Shown here one piece after another: positions 33,471 to 44,966 of a stretch of 64,000 nt of DNA. Each line of letters starts with the position of its first letter. Positions within the stretch are counted from its first letter, which is position 1. Origin of the DNA: Ancistrus triradiatus (Eukaryota; Chordata; Actinopteri; Siluriformes; Loricariidae); contig JAJAGP010000093.1 of the NCBI GenBank assembly GCA_025084515.1, positions 539,001 to 603,000 of the forward strand, written 5' to 3'. The translations under genes were made by a program, and so were the position numbers. The notes beneath the pieces are model-generated. The model made no database searches. It had not been told where the DNA came from and saw only the letters and a program-made list of their open reading frames with translations.

Positions 33471-34600
33471 ACATAATATGGTGTAGCTAGTTAATGATAC
33501 ACCTCCACTCCACCTACCTCTATCCTTAAACTCAAAAACAATTGCTTTGCTGTCTTTTTTAACAGAAAGTTTAAGTTTTTGTTTAAAAAGGAATTTCCTT
33601 GTGGTGAAATGATATATCTGGCTATCCTTTTGGGGATAAAATGTTGATTAAATGTTACCTATACATTCAGCATAATGGAAAACACAATAACACCACAAAT
33701 TTTACAGCTCATTGTGAAACTTTTATTTAGAACTGACCTAGAAGCACTAAAATAGCTTTTCTAGACCTGTGAACAGTGCCAAGTTAAACATAGAGTGGGG
33801 AGAAGGTGGGAGCTATCCTGCTCTGACTAGTGTTCTCTGCATGGTACTAGAATGTGACGGACACACACTGATGGAATAAGTTGCTTAAACACATCATAAA
33901 TACAGCAGTACTGTAAAGAGTAAGTACATTGCATTTTTAGCCCCAAAAGTAAGACAATTAAACTGGTGTGCTGGAACTGCAATGCATGCTGCAACTGCAA
34001 GCTACTGAGGAAGCCCACATCAATGCTCGTGATAAGCCAGTTACAGTATTCTGTTAAAACGGGTGCATATGTCACTTTAAGAGTCAATGTCTGATTGTTA
34101 AAGGCTTGGGAGGCTCACAGTTTTCTTGCCTTATTGATCGGGTTTTTCGATGTTGTACGATTGAAACGTGGAACAAAAGAGAAAATAAACCGTTTAAAAA
34201 ACCCTTGAAAACACAGTTTAGCCACTACACTAAACCTGGCTCTGACGCTCTGACTGCTGCTCAGTTTGCTTTCACACCATCAAGGCTAAATATACACTGA
34301 AGCCACACATTTCTAAACACTTACTGTTTTTTTTATTAAATCAACTCCGATCTCAAATTCCACTGTGATTCTGGCCAGTTTCAAGCAAAAAAAAAATTGT
34401 TGAACCCTCTCGATGCCACTGTGATTGCGGTTCTGCCTGGACTGGCAAGGGATAATTATTTTTAACTGGCATTTAAGGTTATAGTTTGAGAGCCATGATG
34501 AGCTACAGTTAGAGTTCAATCTGTTAACTGGAATCTCCATTAATAACCTTGTCACGATTTTAACCACGAATTCCACAAATTTTACTTTTCAGTAGCAATA
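33080..34600. other. intergenic with (CA)n microsatellite
   Basis: A (CA)17-type run lies at 33434-33468. No gene or terminal repeat otherwise. Confidence 0.55.
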
Positions 34601-34602
34601 TA

Positions 34603-35152
34603 CAGTGGGGCAAAAAAAGTATTTAGTCAGCCACTGATTGTGCAGGTTCTCCTACTTAGAAAGATGAGAGAGGTCTGTAATTTCCGTCATAGGTACACTT
34701 CAACTATGAGAGACAAAATGAGAAAAAAAATTCAGAAAATCACATTTTTAATGAGGCTCACAGTGGGAAATAAGTATTTGGTCACCCACAAACAAGCAAG
34801 ATTTCTGGTTCTCACAGACCTGTAACTTCTTCTTTCCTCCACTCGTTACCTGTATTAATGGCACCTGTTTGACCTCGTTATCTGTATAAAAGACACCTGT
34901 CCACAGCCTCAAACAGTCAGACTCCAAACTCAACCATGGCCAACACCAAAGAGCTGTGGAAGGACACCAGGAAGAAAATTGCAGACCTGCACCAGGCTGG
35001 GAAGAGTGAATCTACAAATAGGCAAGCAGGCTGGTGTGAATAAATCAACTGTGGGAGCAATTGTAAGAAAATGGAAAACATACAAGTCCATTGATAATCA
35101 CCATGGAGAACTTGCACAATCAGTGGCTGACTAAATACTTTTTCCCCCACTG
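34603..35152 (+). mobile_element. Tc1-A copy 6, 550-bp deletion derivative
   Basis: TA-flanked CAGTGGGGCAAAAAAAGTAT ... TTTTTCCCCCACTG. It retains the left region and the start of the transposase, then jumps to the last 50 bp of the right TIR. Confidence 0.9.
34936..35103 (+). pseudogene. Tc1-A transposase N-terminal fragment, copy 6
   Basis: Starts MANTKELWKDTRKKIADLHQ. After a one-base frameshift the helix-turn-helix continues as QAGVNKSTVGAIVRKWK and TYKSIDN, where the coding text stops at the deletion. Only the first DNA-binding domain is represented. Confidence 0.85.
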
Positions 35153-35154
35153 TA

Positions 35155-36190
35155 CTCATCTGAAAGATTTCTTACTTTCAGAAGGGGTGTGTGCATTAGA
35201 TATTTTGTGCTGATCTCTGTTTATGCTCTCTGAGCGTTTGTGTATGTGTAGGTTCTGTGGAAAAAACTAGACTCACATTTCAGGCATCATTTCCTCTCCG
35301 ATCTGCCTAGAAGCATCTAAGAGGTATGGCATAGGGTGGTTATGAATTATTAAGCTACTTTTTGGCTATTCGGTAAAAAGATGCAAGCTGATGAAATGAA
35401 AAGAGATTTCTATTCCCCAAACCTTACAACTGTGTGAAATATTTCCCTGCGTGAATAAAGCGGAATGGCCATGAGATGGGGTGTAATGTCTGTTAAACAG
35501 TTTGCAAATAACAAAATAACAAGAGCGGTTTTAGGATTGTCCTTGGGAATGAGGGGGTAAATTAGATAAGAGACAGTCTGTGTGTGCTGTGAAGTTATCT
35601 TTATTATTAGAAGCATGGTGGTGATGTGGAACTGAATGCATTTGCAGTTACTTAGTAACAATTCTCTGTTCTCATATTTTGTAAAAACACAAAATATTTG
35701 CTTTGCAAATGGTCCTATTTAAATGAAAAGATGTTTTGGGTATAGGATGTCATGAATATAATGAAAATGTTTGGCAGTGTTCACTAATATATTAGTACTA
35801 CATTGCTTCTGTTTTGGGCTGTAGGACCTAATACTGGCAATTAATGCTGATATAATTGGGACATAAGACATAATTGATGATTAGTTCAAAGTAAAAGTTC
35901 ATGGGGCTGAATGTAATGAATTACAAAAACATATTCATCTTTACCTATAACTTAGTGGTGTGATATGACAGTAGTATTGTAGGCAATATGTATGTCTAGT
36001 GTTGCTTGAGTTGTTTGGTCAGTGCTCCAGTCTGCACCTGGATTTTCTAACCAGGGGTTTGTGGTGCTTTTGCAGGTGGTCTGTGAGAATGCAAACTATG
36101 AGGCCAAATTTATGTAAACACCTCTTCTAGTTAGAGATCTTTGTTATTTCGTCAGCACTCACTGCTAACAGGTTACTAAAATGAAGCATA
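35155..36190. other. no recognisable gene
   Basis: AT-rich unique-looking DNA with no supportable feature. Confidence 0.45.
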
Positions 36191-36192
36191 TA

Positions 36193-37776
36193 CAATGATG
36201 TGAAAAAGTGTTTGCTCCCTTCCTGATTTCCTATTTTATTGCATGTTTGTCACACTTTAGTGTTTCTGAACTTCAAAGCAATTTAAATATTAGTCAAAGG
36301 CAACACAAGTAAACACAAAATGCAGTGTTTAAATAAAGGTGTTTATCATTAAGGGAGAAAAAAAATTCAAACCTACATGGCCCTGTGTGAAAAGTGATTG
36401 CCCCCTAAACCTAATAACTGGTTGGGTCACCCTTTAGCAGCAACAACTGCAACCAAGCGTTTGCGATAACTTGCAGTGAGCCTTTTACAGCGTTGTGGAG
36501 GAATTTTGGCCACTCATCTTTGCAGAATTGTTGTAATTCAGCCACATTGGAGGGTTTTCGAGCATGAACGGCCTTTTTAAGGTCATGCCACAGCATCTCA
36601 ATAGGATTCAGGTCAGGACTTTGACTAGGCCACTCCAAAGTCTTTATTTTGTTTTTCTTCAGCCATTCAGAGGGACTTGATGGTGTGTTTTGGATCATTG
36701 TCCTGCTGCAGAACCCAAGTTTGTTTCAAACACATGGCTAGACAAACACATGGCTAGACATTCTCCTTCAGGATTATTTGGTATACAGCAGAATTCATAG
36801 TTCCATTTATCACACCATTTTTACCAGATCCTAAAGCAGCAAAACAGCCCCAGACCATCACAGTACCACCACCATATTTTACTGTTGGTATAATGTTCTT
36901 CTTCAGAAATGCTGTGTTACTTTTATGCCTAGTTTAATGGGACACACACCTTCCAAAGAGTTCAACTTTTGTCTCATCAGTCCACAGAATGTGTTCCCAA
37001 AAGTCTTGGGGGTCATCAAGATGTGTTCTGGAAAAATTGAGACGAGCTTTAATGTTCTTTTTGCTCAGCAGTGGTTTTCATCTTGCAACTCTGCGATGCA
37101 GGCCATTTTTGCCCAGCCTCTTTCTTATGGTGGAGGCATGAACACTGACCTTAACTGAGGCAAGTGATCCCTGCAGTTGTTTGGATGCTGTTGTGGGGTC
37201 TTTTGTGACCTCTTGGATGAGTCATTGCTGCACTCAAGGTAATTTTGGTCGGCTGCGCCACTCCTGGGAAGATTCGCCACTGTTCCATGTCTTCGGAGTC
37301 CCAAAGCTTTAGAAAAGGTTTTATAACCCTTTCCAGACTGATAGATCTCAATTACTTTTTTCTCAATTGTTCCTGAATTTCTTTGGATCTCGGCATGATG
37401 TGTAGCTTTTAAGGATCTTTTGGTGTACTTTACTTTGTCAGGCAGGTCCTATTTAAGTGATGTCCTGATTGAGAACAGTTGTGGCAATAATCAGGAATGG
37501 GTGTGGCTAGAGACAGTGAACTCCGGTGTGATAAACCATAGTTAAGTTATGTTTTAACAAGGGGTGAGGCAATCTCTTTTTTCACACGGGACCATGTAGG
37601 TTTGGATTTTTTTCTCCCTTAATAATAAACACCTTCATTTAAAAACTGCATTTTGTGTTTACTTGTGTTGTTTTTGACTAATGTTTTAATTGTTTTGATG
37701 TTCCGAAACACTTAAATGTGAAAAACATGCAGAAAAATAGGAAATCAAGAATTGGGCAAACACTTAGGCACCACTG
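36193..37776 (-). mobile_element. Tc1-H, nearly full length
   Basis: Left end CAATGATGTGAAAAAGTGTT after TA; right end GGGCAAACACTTAGGCACCA, then CTG and TA. 1,584 bp, the usual size for fish Tc1 elements. Inner repeats (AAACACCTTCATTTAAA and the mirror near 36330) are intact. Confidence 0.9.
36411..37396 (-). pseudogene. Tc1-H transposase, degenerate
   Basis: The ATG at 37396 opens MPRSKEIQEQLRKKVIEIYQ and reaches GKGYKTFSKALGL. The end of the first helix-turn-helix is deleted, joining it to RHGTVANLPRSG (linker). The second DNA-binding part and first-Asp region (around 36990, VDETKVELFG-like) are frameshifted. C-terminal frame 36698-36411: the second-Asp block is damaged, but SPDLNPIEMLWHDLKKAVHA with the Glu, and the terminal LLLKGDPTSY, are clean. 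Confidence 0.87.
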
Positions 37777-38107
37777 TAGGCATGGAATTTTCATAGACAA
37801 ACAATGTCGATAGAATGAGTTGTACTGAATACGTGAGTGACTCTGTTTCCCATTGGAGTTTATAATGCTGTATTCATATCTACCATATTGCTCCACATTG
37901 CTCACATGACCCTGCCTACAGGATGCTGGTGGCTGGAAATTTTTACTTGGTGGGTTGGTTGGTTCTGACCATTAGAAAATTTAGAGAATTAAAGAGTTTA
38001 TTTGTTTGCTTTATTAAACTTCATTATCAGCACCACTGGCCAATTATAACGACAGGTTACTTGAAAGGTAGTTATATACACAGTGAATTTATTTAATTTA
38101 TAGTGTA

Positions 38108-38874
38108 TGAATTGTAAATCATGGTGTAAAATAAGTATTTGGTCACCCACAAACAAGCAAGATTTCTGGCTCTCACAGACCTGTAACTTTTTCTTTAAGA
38201 AGCTCTTCTGTCCTCCACTCATTACCTGTATTAATGGCATCTGTTTGACCTCATTATCTGTATAAAAGACACCTGTCCACAGCCTCAAACAGTCAGACTC
38301 CAAACTCAACCATGGCCAAGACCAAAGAGCTGTGGAAGGACACCAGGAAGAAAATTCTAGACCTGCAGCAGGCTGGGAAGAGTGAATCTATAATAGGCAA
38401 GCAGATCTCATCCTGTGGGGTCAAAATGATCATGAGAATGGTGAGCAAAAATCCCAGAACTACACGGAGGGGCCTGATGAATGACCAGCAGAGAGCTGGG
38501 ACCAAAGTAGCAAAGGTAACACACTACGCTGAGAGGGACTCCAGTGCCAGGCGTGCCCCCCTGCTTAAGCCAGTACATGTCCAAGCCAGAGTTGCCAGAG
38601 AGCAAATGGATGATCTAGAAGAGGATTGGGAGAATATCATGTGGTCAGATGAAACCAAAATAGAACTTTTTGGTAAAAACTCAACTCGTCGTGTTTGGAG
38701 GAAGAAGAATGCTGAGTTGGATCCCAAGAACACCATACCTACTGTGAACCATTGTGGTTTGGGGCTGTTTTTCTGCAAAAGGGACAGGACGACTGATCCA
38801 TGTTAAGGGAAGAATGAACGGGGCCACGTATCGTAAAATTTTAAGCCAAAACCTCCTTCCATCAGTGAGAGCAC
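38108..38874 (+). mobile_element. Tc1-A copy 7, both ends missing
   Basis: Begins in inner TIR text (GAATTGTAAATCATGGTGTA) and stops in the transposase at CTTCCATCAGTGAGAGCA. Neither CAGTGGGG end is present. Confidence 0.88.
38312..38806 (+). pseudogene. Tc1-A transposase, longest open fragment (164 aa), copy 7
   Basis: MAKTKELWKDTRKKILDLQQ starts the first helix-turn-helix, which is shortened by an in-frame deletion (KQISSCGVKMIMRMV). The second DNA-binding region (NPRTTRRGLMNDQQ, then RAPLLKPVHVQARVA) is complete. WSDETKIELFGKN holds the first Asp, and RRVWRKKNAELDPKNT follows. A frameshift in the GGG core ends the frame at 38806. The second Asp and Glu are absent. A TATAAAAGACACCTGTCC box at about 38263 is the family's own promoter position. 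Confidence 0.9.
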
Positions 38875-38909
38875 AGTGCTATCCACCAAGATACCATGCT
38901 GCCCCTAGA

Positions 38910-39015
38910 GAACAGAGTAAAGGGGACTAACAAAATATGTAGAGAAACAGAATTGCAGAGCTACAAAATGCATATGTGGAGGTGATAAAAAGGACAATGA
39001 TTGTAGAAAGAAGGA
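38910..39015. mobile_element. Fragment of a common fish foldback repeat
   Basis: AGGGGACTAACAAAATATGT, then AGAGAAACAG and GAGGTGATAAAAAGGACA, resemble the outer arm of the foldback family whose inner part is seen at 53399-54164. No ends. Confidence 0.45.
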
Positions 39016-39119
39016 GATGTGTAGAGAGTGTAATAGTTTTAAGCTCTAATAGCTTTTAATAATAGTTTGAAGTAGTCCAACAAACTCCAAATGTAGCAAT
39101 TTACAGAGACTATTTTCCC

Positions 39120-39272
39120 TAACAAATGCTTTGGGAATGTGGAAGGAAACCGGAGTACCTGGAGTTAACACATGGGGACACGGGGAAAACATGCAAAAGT
39201 TTGTGTTTGGGATTGAAAGGGACATCTCTGGACCTGTACGATAACCAGGTTAACCACTTGCACCACCATGAC
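39120..39272 (-). mobile_element. SINE-3-like relic
   Basis: TGGAAGGAAACCGGAGTACC, then GGGGACACGGGGAAAACATG and GGTTAACCACTTGCACCACC, is the inverted form of the SINE type whose forward text is CCATGTCTGCGTGGGTTT...TCCGGTTTCC. Confidence 0.55.
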
Positions 39273-40683
39273 ACAAAGTTTGTTTTGTTCGTTTGTTTTA
39301 CAAAACTTTTATTTAAAGGGATAGCTATCCTTGGACAACACAGTCAACTGTAATCACACCTTTCACAAAATACGGCAAATCTCAATATAGCAGTAAGTTT
39401 TAGAAAGGCATTGGACATCAGAACGGTGTATTATAACATCTCATTAATAGTATGAAATACTGTCTTTTAATAGTTGTGTGCTATGATTGAACTGGAAGGC
39501 ACTGTTTGGTCCCTTAAGAAGACCATTAGCCCATAACTGCTTAGATTGTACGTTGTGTGTATATAGCTCCCGCGTCTGCTAATTGTGAACGTGAATATTT
39601 TGTCGCTAGGGAGCGTGCTTTATCCCAAAGCACAGCTTATTCACTAGGAAGTGTACTTGTTAGGTTTAGATCACTTAGGAGATATGCTTGTTTATGAATC
39701 GTCAGACAGCAGATGTTGGGAAATCCACAGGAATAGTAAATTCGCAAAGCGCAGTGCACTTAGTCGGTGTCCAAGCCTAGTGCAACCATAATGCACTTAT
39801 TAGGGAATAGGGATGAGGGTAGCATTTCGGGTACAACCTGTGTGGGTGAGGTTTTGTGTTGGGACTCCACCCAGGAGGCGGGGATAATGGCTGAGAGAGA
39901 GGGGATTGCTAGGTTTGAAATCACATGTGAGGACAAGGAAAACGAAGGAACGTTTAACTATTGTTTTATGGACTGTTTAGAATTATAAAAATATTATTAG
40001 AAGTTTAATTCACAGGTGAATTGGCCAGATCGATATAAGTCTTTGTGATTAGACGTTGACTTATTTGAACGATCGTAGTAGCTACACCGTTGTAGATTTT
40101 TAAAGAGGTTGTTAACACATCCTGATTGTGTTTGTGGACCAATTTTGGGTTGTGTTTGAAAGACATTTGCGATCAGCCGTGATCACAGTGAACTCTCAAA
40201 TGGTGCAGATCCCCTGCTTTGTAGATCCACCGGCGGTAGATAATAATCCGTACTGATCAAGCACGACTGCGCCAATAACGCCATACTAAAAGCACATCGC
40301 TTATTCTGGATCTATTTCCCATCATTTCCCAGATCGCCTGCACTGATGTGGTTGGAGACAGTGGGTTGAATTGTGAAATGGGTTGGGCTGATTAGGAGGT
40401 TTCTTTTGTAGGCGATTCTTCTCGTTGAAGGTGATGCATCTGTGGAGACGCGTCTCCGTACACACGGTCTGCTGAAGTGGAGCGCTGTAGCTACGTTTAA
40501 AACCCGTCCGATCCACCAGATAGGGCGGTTGAAACCATCAAAGATCTCCAATCTGAACCTGTCATCTTTCAACTTTTACCACAAACTGCGATTTGTTTCC
40601 CAAGCGTGGGCAGATCGAAGCAGAGGCACTCCGGCACGTTTAGAGAAGCTACAGCGCCAGTGGATTTATCTCCTATGATTAAA
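39273..40683. other. Upstream region of a putative host gene
   Basis: 39.3-40.0 kb is unremarkable apart from a decayed SINE-1-like stretch at 39520-39600. From about 40200 the sequence becomes richer in CpG (for example ACGCGTCTCCGTACACACGG at 40448) than most of the window, consistent with a promoter-proximal region. Open frames here have no motif and no splice context. Confidence 0.5.
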
Positions 40684-40720
40684 GGATATAAAACTGCTCT
40701 CTGACAAAACAAACGGATTT
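40684..40720 (+). promoter_or_regulatory. Putative TATA promoter
   Basis: GGATATAAAACTG at 40684 contains TATAAAA (40687-40693), so a start site near 40715-40722 would be expected. The roughly 160-nt leader that follows has no ATG before the one at 40881. Prediction only. Confidence 0.5.
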
Positions 40721-40880
40721 TGTTTGTGTGGATTCACTAAACGAAATCCTGCCCATACGAACACACACGCTGAAGATCTGATTTGGAGGGTGTATAGGAA
40801 TTACTCCGAATCCTTGATTTGTACAGACCGAGTAAATAAGTTTTAAATAATTTCGGATTCAAGACGCATCCTGTCCAGCC

Positions 40881-40920
40881 ATGGATATCAAGTGGCTGAT
40901 TGTAGCCTGTGTTCTTCTAG
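40881..40920 (+). CDS. First coding exon of a secreted or membrane protein (partial)
   Basis: ATG in a strong context (GCCATGG) encodes MDIKWLIVACVLL plus the first base of a codon, then the donor GTAAGT at 40921. One Lys followed by Trp and a run of hydrophobic residues looks like a signal peptide n- and h-region. Many secreted or single-pass proteins end their first exon in the signal peptide at phase 1. The predicted TATA box 190 bp upstream and the ATG-free leader agree. I do not recognise the gene and see no second exon in the rest of the window, implying a first intron longer than 23 kb or a wrong call. Confidence 0.6.
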
Positions 40921-41392
40921 GTAAGTCTGTTTTTATTTAATCTTATATATTTACTACATCGTTTGTATTCGTCCTCTCTTCGGGCAGTGGCTAACACGCT
41001 TCTCTCACCGAGCAATATGCAAAATTGGTATTGTTTATGTTTTTTCTCTCCGTACGTTTCTTAATAGGGTACCGAGTACTTATTGAAAGGCTGGCGTGGT
41101 CCAGCACAGACACGTAACATTTTATTATAACGGTGTCTCTGACTAGTTTTTGAATTGGTTTCTCCTGCTGTTGGGTGCTTCCATGTAGAACCATTTAAAA
41201 GAATTGGTTTATGTTCTATGTAGGTACTTAACATCAAGATTATGTGCTACTTCATGTAACTGGTTCTGCCAAGTCCCAAAACGTTTCTTGTTTACCAAAC
41301 ACAAGCTGTGGATCTAATCACATACTTGTTAATGAGCTATTTTGATACACAGCATGTACAGTTTGCTAATATGACCGTAATTTAAAGTTTTT

Positions 41393-41645
41393 CTGGACTA
41401 CTAATCGGGAGGTTCCAGGTTCAAGTCCTGGTTCAGTTAAGTTGAAGTTGGGCCCTTGAGCAACCTTTAACTGCTTAGTTGTACGATGTTCTATTTTTCC
41501 TGTGGCTAATGGTGAATCAGCATTAATGTTTATAGTGTGCTAATTGGGAGGGTTGTGAATTCAAACCCACCAAGCTGCTACTGTTGGGCCCTTGAGCAAC
41601 ACTTTTGGCTGCTTAGCTCAGTTGTAAGTCACATAAATGCTGTTT
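41393..41645 (+). mobile_element. Two decayed SINE-1 copies in tandem
   Basis: GGTTCCAGGTTCAAGTCC followed by GGGCCCTTGAGCAACC at 41393-41530, then GTGAATTCAAACCCACCAAG with TGTTGGGCCCTTGAGCAAC at 41540-41645. Both have the B-box-like and body segments of SINE-1; the 3' ends are degraded. Confidence 0.7.
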
Positions 41646-41763
41646 TATTTGCCACTTCTTAGGCAAGAATTCACATGTATGAACCACTTAAGTTCATTTT
41701 ATAATATCAGTGATAATATAATTTAAAAACCTTTGTAGTAGGTTTGAAACATTTACAACATTG

Positions 41764-41900
41764 AACAGATGCCATTGTCCAGGGTACAGTCTTACAGTCC
41801 ATGTTGTGTGCAATTAAGCGTCTTGCTCAAGGTCCCAACTGTGGCAAAGGTGGGAATTGAACCCTGGACCTTTAGGAACTTCCAGTACTTACTGCAGCCA
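41764..41900 (-). mobile_element. Decayed SINE-1, inverted
   Basis: TTGCTCAAGGTCCCAACTGT and GGTGGGAATTGAACCCTGGA are the reverse complement of the SINE-1 body and B-box-like segment. Confidence 0.65.
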
Positions 41901-42624
41901 AGCCATCACAGTCACTTTTCCAGGTCAACTTGGAACTGATACAATCCTTCAAAGTGTAATCTGTGAAATTGATGGTTACAGGCCTTGCCTGAGCGTCCAA
42001 CTCTGGCAGCGCTGAGACTGCCGAATCCTTTACAAACTTCTATGTGTATGTTCACTTGTCAGTAACTGTGGATAAACTGCCAAGTAAATGTAAGTATAAC
42101 TTAATCCTACTATGGTAAAATTATACTTCAAGGCATTTTTTCCAGTACACAATGTGTCACAATATTTAGGCTTGCCAAGGAAGTGCTGCCAAAATGTGGT
42201 GAGGCAATTTAAATGATTTTCTAAACATTACAAAACAAGGAAATCAATGGGGAAAAAATCAAATAATTGCTATGATAACAGCTTATTGCCTGACTAGTGT
42301 CTACTTTTTTTATTAGTCATACTTTTATATGAATAACAATAATATTCCCACAATATTGTCATAATATATCCTGACATAAATCACTGTACCATCAATATAT
42401 GGTCAGATTTTCCAGCTGTATATGGGCTTTTAAAGTCCAGCGTTATATGAATTACAAAAAAAGATGGAAAAAAAACCCTAAAGTTGCAGAAGTGGCTTTG
42501 TGTTTTTCCTTATTGTTATGCAAATTTAGCCACTTTACCTAATGAACATGTACCGGTTTCCTTAAACTTTGCAACAATCTGCCAAGAGAACTGTTATTGT
42601 CTGTAGCTTTGATTTCCAGGGAGT

Positions 42625-43200
42625 ATAAAAGTACTCCCCGATGGGGATATGTTCTGACAAATCCATTGTAAGTTGTTTTTATCGTAAAATTGAGCAGTTT
42701 AATATATATGGTATATATCATAACAAAGCATTCCTTAGACATTTAATACTGTACACAACCCCGACTTTTCCTTGCTACATTTCCCAGGGCTCATCACTCC
42801 CACCACCGGACTCCCTACATCATGTGTGGCAGGGTCCCAAATCGAACACAGTAAAGTATCAAAAGTGAAACGTACCATTAAACTGTAAACTACACTGTAA
42901 ACTACAGCTTATTTTATCTCATGTAGTTTATTGAATAATGCAGCCATGTGACTGCCTACACGTCCCAAATCAAGTATTGAGTGCACCGTACCCCGAAACA
43001 GCCCATATATTAAACTACAGTTGGGCAAAAACATTAACATAAAACTTATTTTATAATTAAGTTTTGAATACCTCATGTAATTATTTGAATAGTATATTGA
43101 AAGCGATAAAAGAAAAAATTGTGTGACCATAGCTTTTCCTTACTATATTTCCAAGTGCCCATCACTGCCTCTATGTGACTCATCGGAGTGTGGGAGAATA
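42625..43200. mobile_element. Tigger-like MITE relics
   Basis: CCCCGATGGGGATATGTTCT with GACAAATCCATTGTAAGTT matches the inner part of family C copies (near 5297 and 1385). CTTTTCCTTGCTACATTTCC and CATCACTCCC at about 42770 recur as a variant at about 43135, so two related fragments lie in series. Confidence 0.45.
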
Positions 43201-44866
43201 CTGCATATAAAATGAAATTCATATAATTCATATAACATTTGAAATTCAAAATTCCGAGTACAGTTTTTGCTGAGTCCGTAATCGGATTCCCATCGTCAAC
43301 TCAATTATAGTTCTTATTTAAAATTATAACTATAATTCGTAAAACTGTAATTATTCGTAACTATAATTATTTATGTTTGTTCTTCCTTGCTGAGATGCGT
43401 CATGATCTATAAAGATATCAGAATATACACTGATCCCATGATACAGGTTTATGGGACACCCTGTCAAACATTTAAGAGAACCCACTAGGGATGAGGATGG
43501 AAACTTTTTTGATGTATTGTATGATGCATATTGTAGGCTGTTTGATTTATTCCAGAGGCTGATACATAATTAATTTTGTTAGTGTCTTGATTCAGACTAA
43601 GAAAACGAATGATTTGAATTGCTGCACTCATACATTAGAAAACCTCAACAGTTCAGTCAGCACCATACACAAATCCATTACATGCCAGCATAGATGTGGG
43701 GGATGCAGTTTGCCACATTTCCTCTTCTCAATTTTACATACGCATAAACAGCCACGGATGGATTGGAATGATTTAGATGGTGTTTTTCCATGCCACGCTC
43801 AAAAAACAAATGTTAAACAGTATAACTCGGGGGGGGGGTTTAGTTTCCTCTTGCCTGTTTGATGTTTCTTGTAATGACAAAGGCTAGTCCAGCTGTAGCT
43901 AATCAGCAATGTTCAGACAAACAAACTTGGCTTCCAGTTGCACTTTAGAGACCTAAAAACCAGAGCAGTGTTACTTTCTATGGGTTAATATATCATGTAA
44001 ACATTGGAAACGTGCTGCTCTGTGGATAGTGCTGATGGAGCTTGAATAATGCTAGGTCCTGGCCTTCCATTTTCAGCATAATGTGTGTGTGTGTGATGAG
44101 ATGGATCAACTCAAGGTTGGGAGAGACTGTGAGAAATGTTCTTACAGTCGGCACAGGCCAGTTGGTGGTGTGCACACACCTGGATTGATACACATGAATA
44201 AGCTTACACAGTCTGCTGAGTCATTTTACGTGTTGGTACTGGAAGGTGGCAGCATGGGAAAGCGTGGGGTAGTCACCGATTACACATCCTAGCAAAACAG
44301 CATTTACTTGGGAGAATATTACTCTGAAGGTGATAGCGGTGGCTAAGAATTTTGCGAGTTCAGTGCCAGGTTACCAATCTACTGCTCAGTTGAAGGTCAT
44401 TTTGAATGAGGGCATCTGCTGAATGTTGTAAGTGTTTGTTAGGGCTTATTGAGCGCTAAGAGCACGGCTGTATGTTCATGACTGTACTTTGGTATGTAGC
44501 CAAATAACTGTGCGCATGATTGTGTAAGTGAGTGTTTCATTTAAAGTAGGTTAATGGGACCCTGTTGGTTTTTGACATTAACCTCTTTAACCCCATTCAT
44601 ATCCTATTTCGGAACTGTAAAAACCCTGAAACCAAGTGAAAAGACAAACATGAACAGAGCACAGCACAATCTTTATCTTGAGTAACTTTCTCTTATGCAC
44701 AATCCTGGCAACACATTTTATATTATTGTTTGCATATTCTTTGGCTCTCTCTTTTTGGCTTCCATTTCCGCCTTACACACCCATTCTTACACCTATTCAA
44801 GATTTACTCACTGCATCTAAACCAACAACAGATGGCTCGATTTTTTTGGAAAAAAATTCTGTATGG

Positions 44867-44966
44867 NNNNNNNNNNNNNNNNNNNNNNNNNNNNNNNNNN
44901 NNNNNNNNNNNNNNNNNNNNNNNNNNNNNNNNNNNNNNNNNNNNNNNNNNNNNNNNNNNNNNNNNN
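44867..44966. other. Assembly gap (100 N)
   Basis: Exactly 100 undetermined bases, the conventional size for a gap of unknown length. The two sides may not be physically adjacent. Confidence 0.98.

Larger units (their letters stand above)
40921..44866. other. Putative intron 1, left of the gap
   Basis: Begins with the donor GTAAGT. Holds SINE-1 copies and Tigger-like fragments (listed separately), a G9 run at 43831-43839 and otherwise unique-looking AT-rich DNA. No second exon recognised. Confidence 0.45.

Noticed and set aside
40312..40678. Open frames just upstream of the TATA box
   Set aside because: They lie in the presumed promoter, are low in complexity of any known motif, and overlap on opposite strands. 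CpG content explains the lack of stops.
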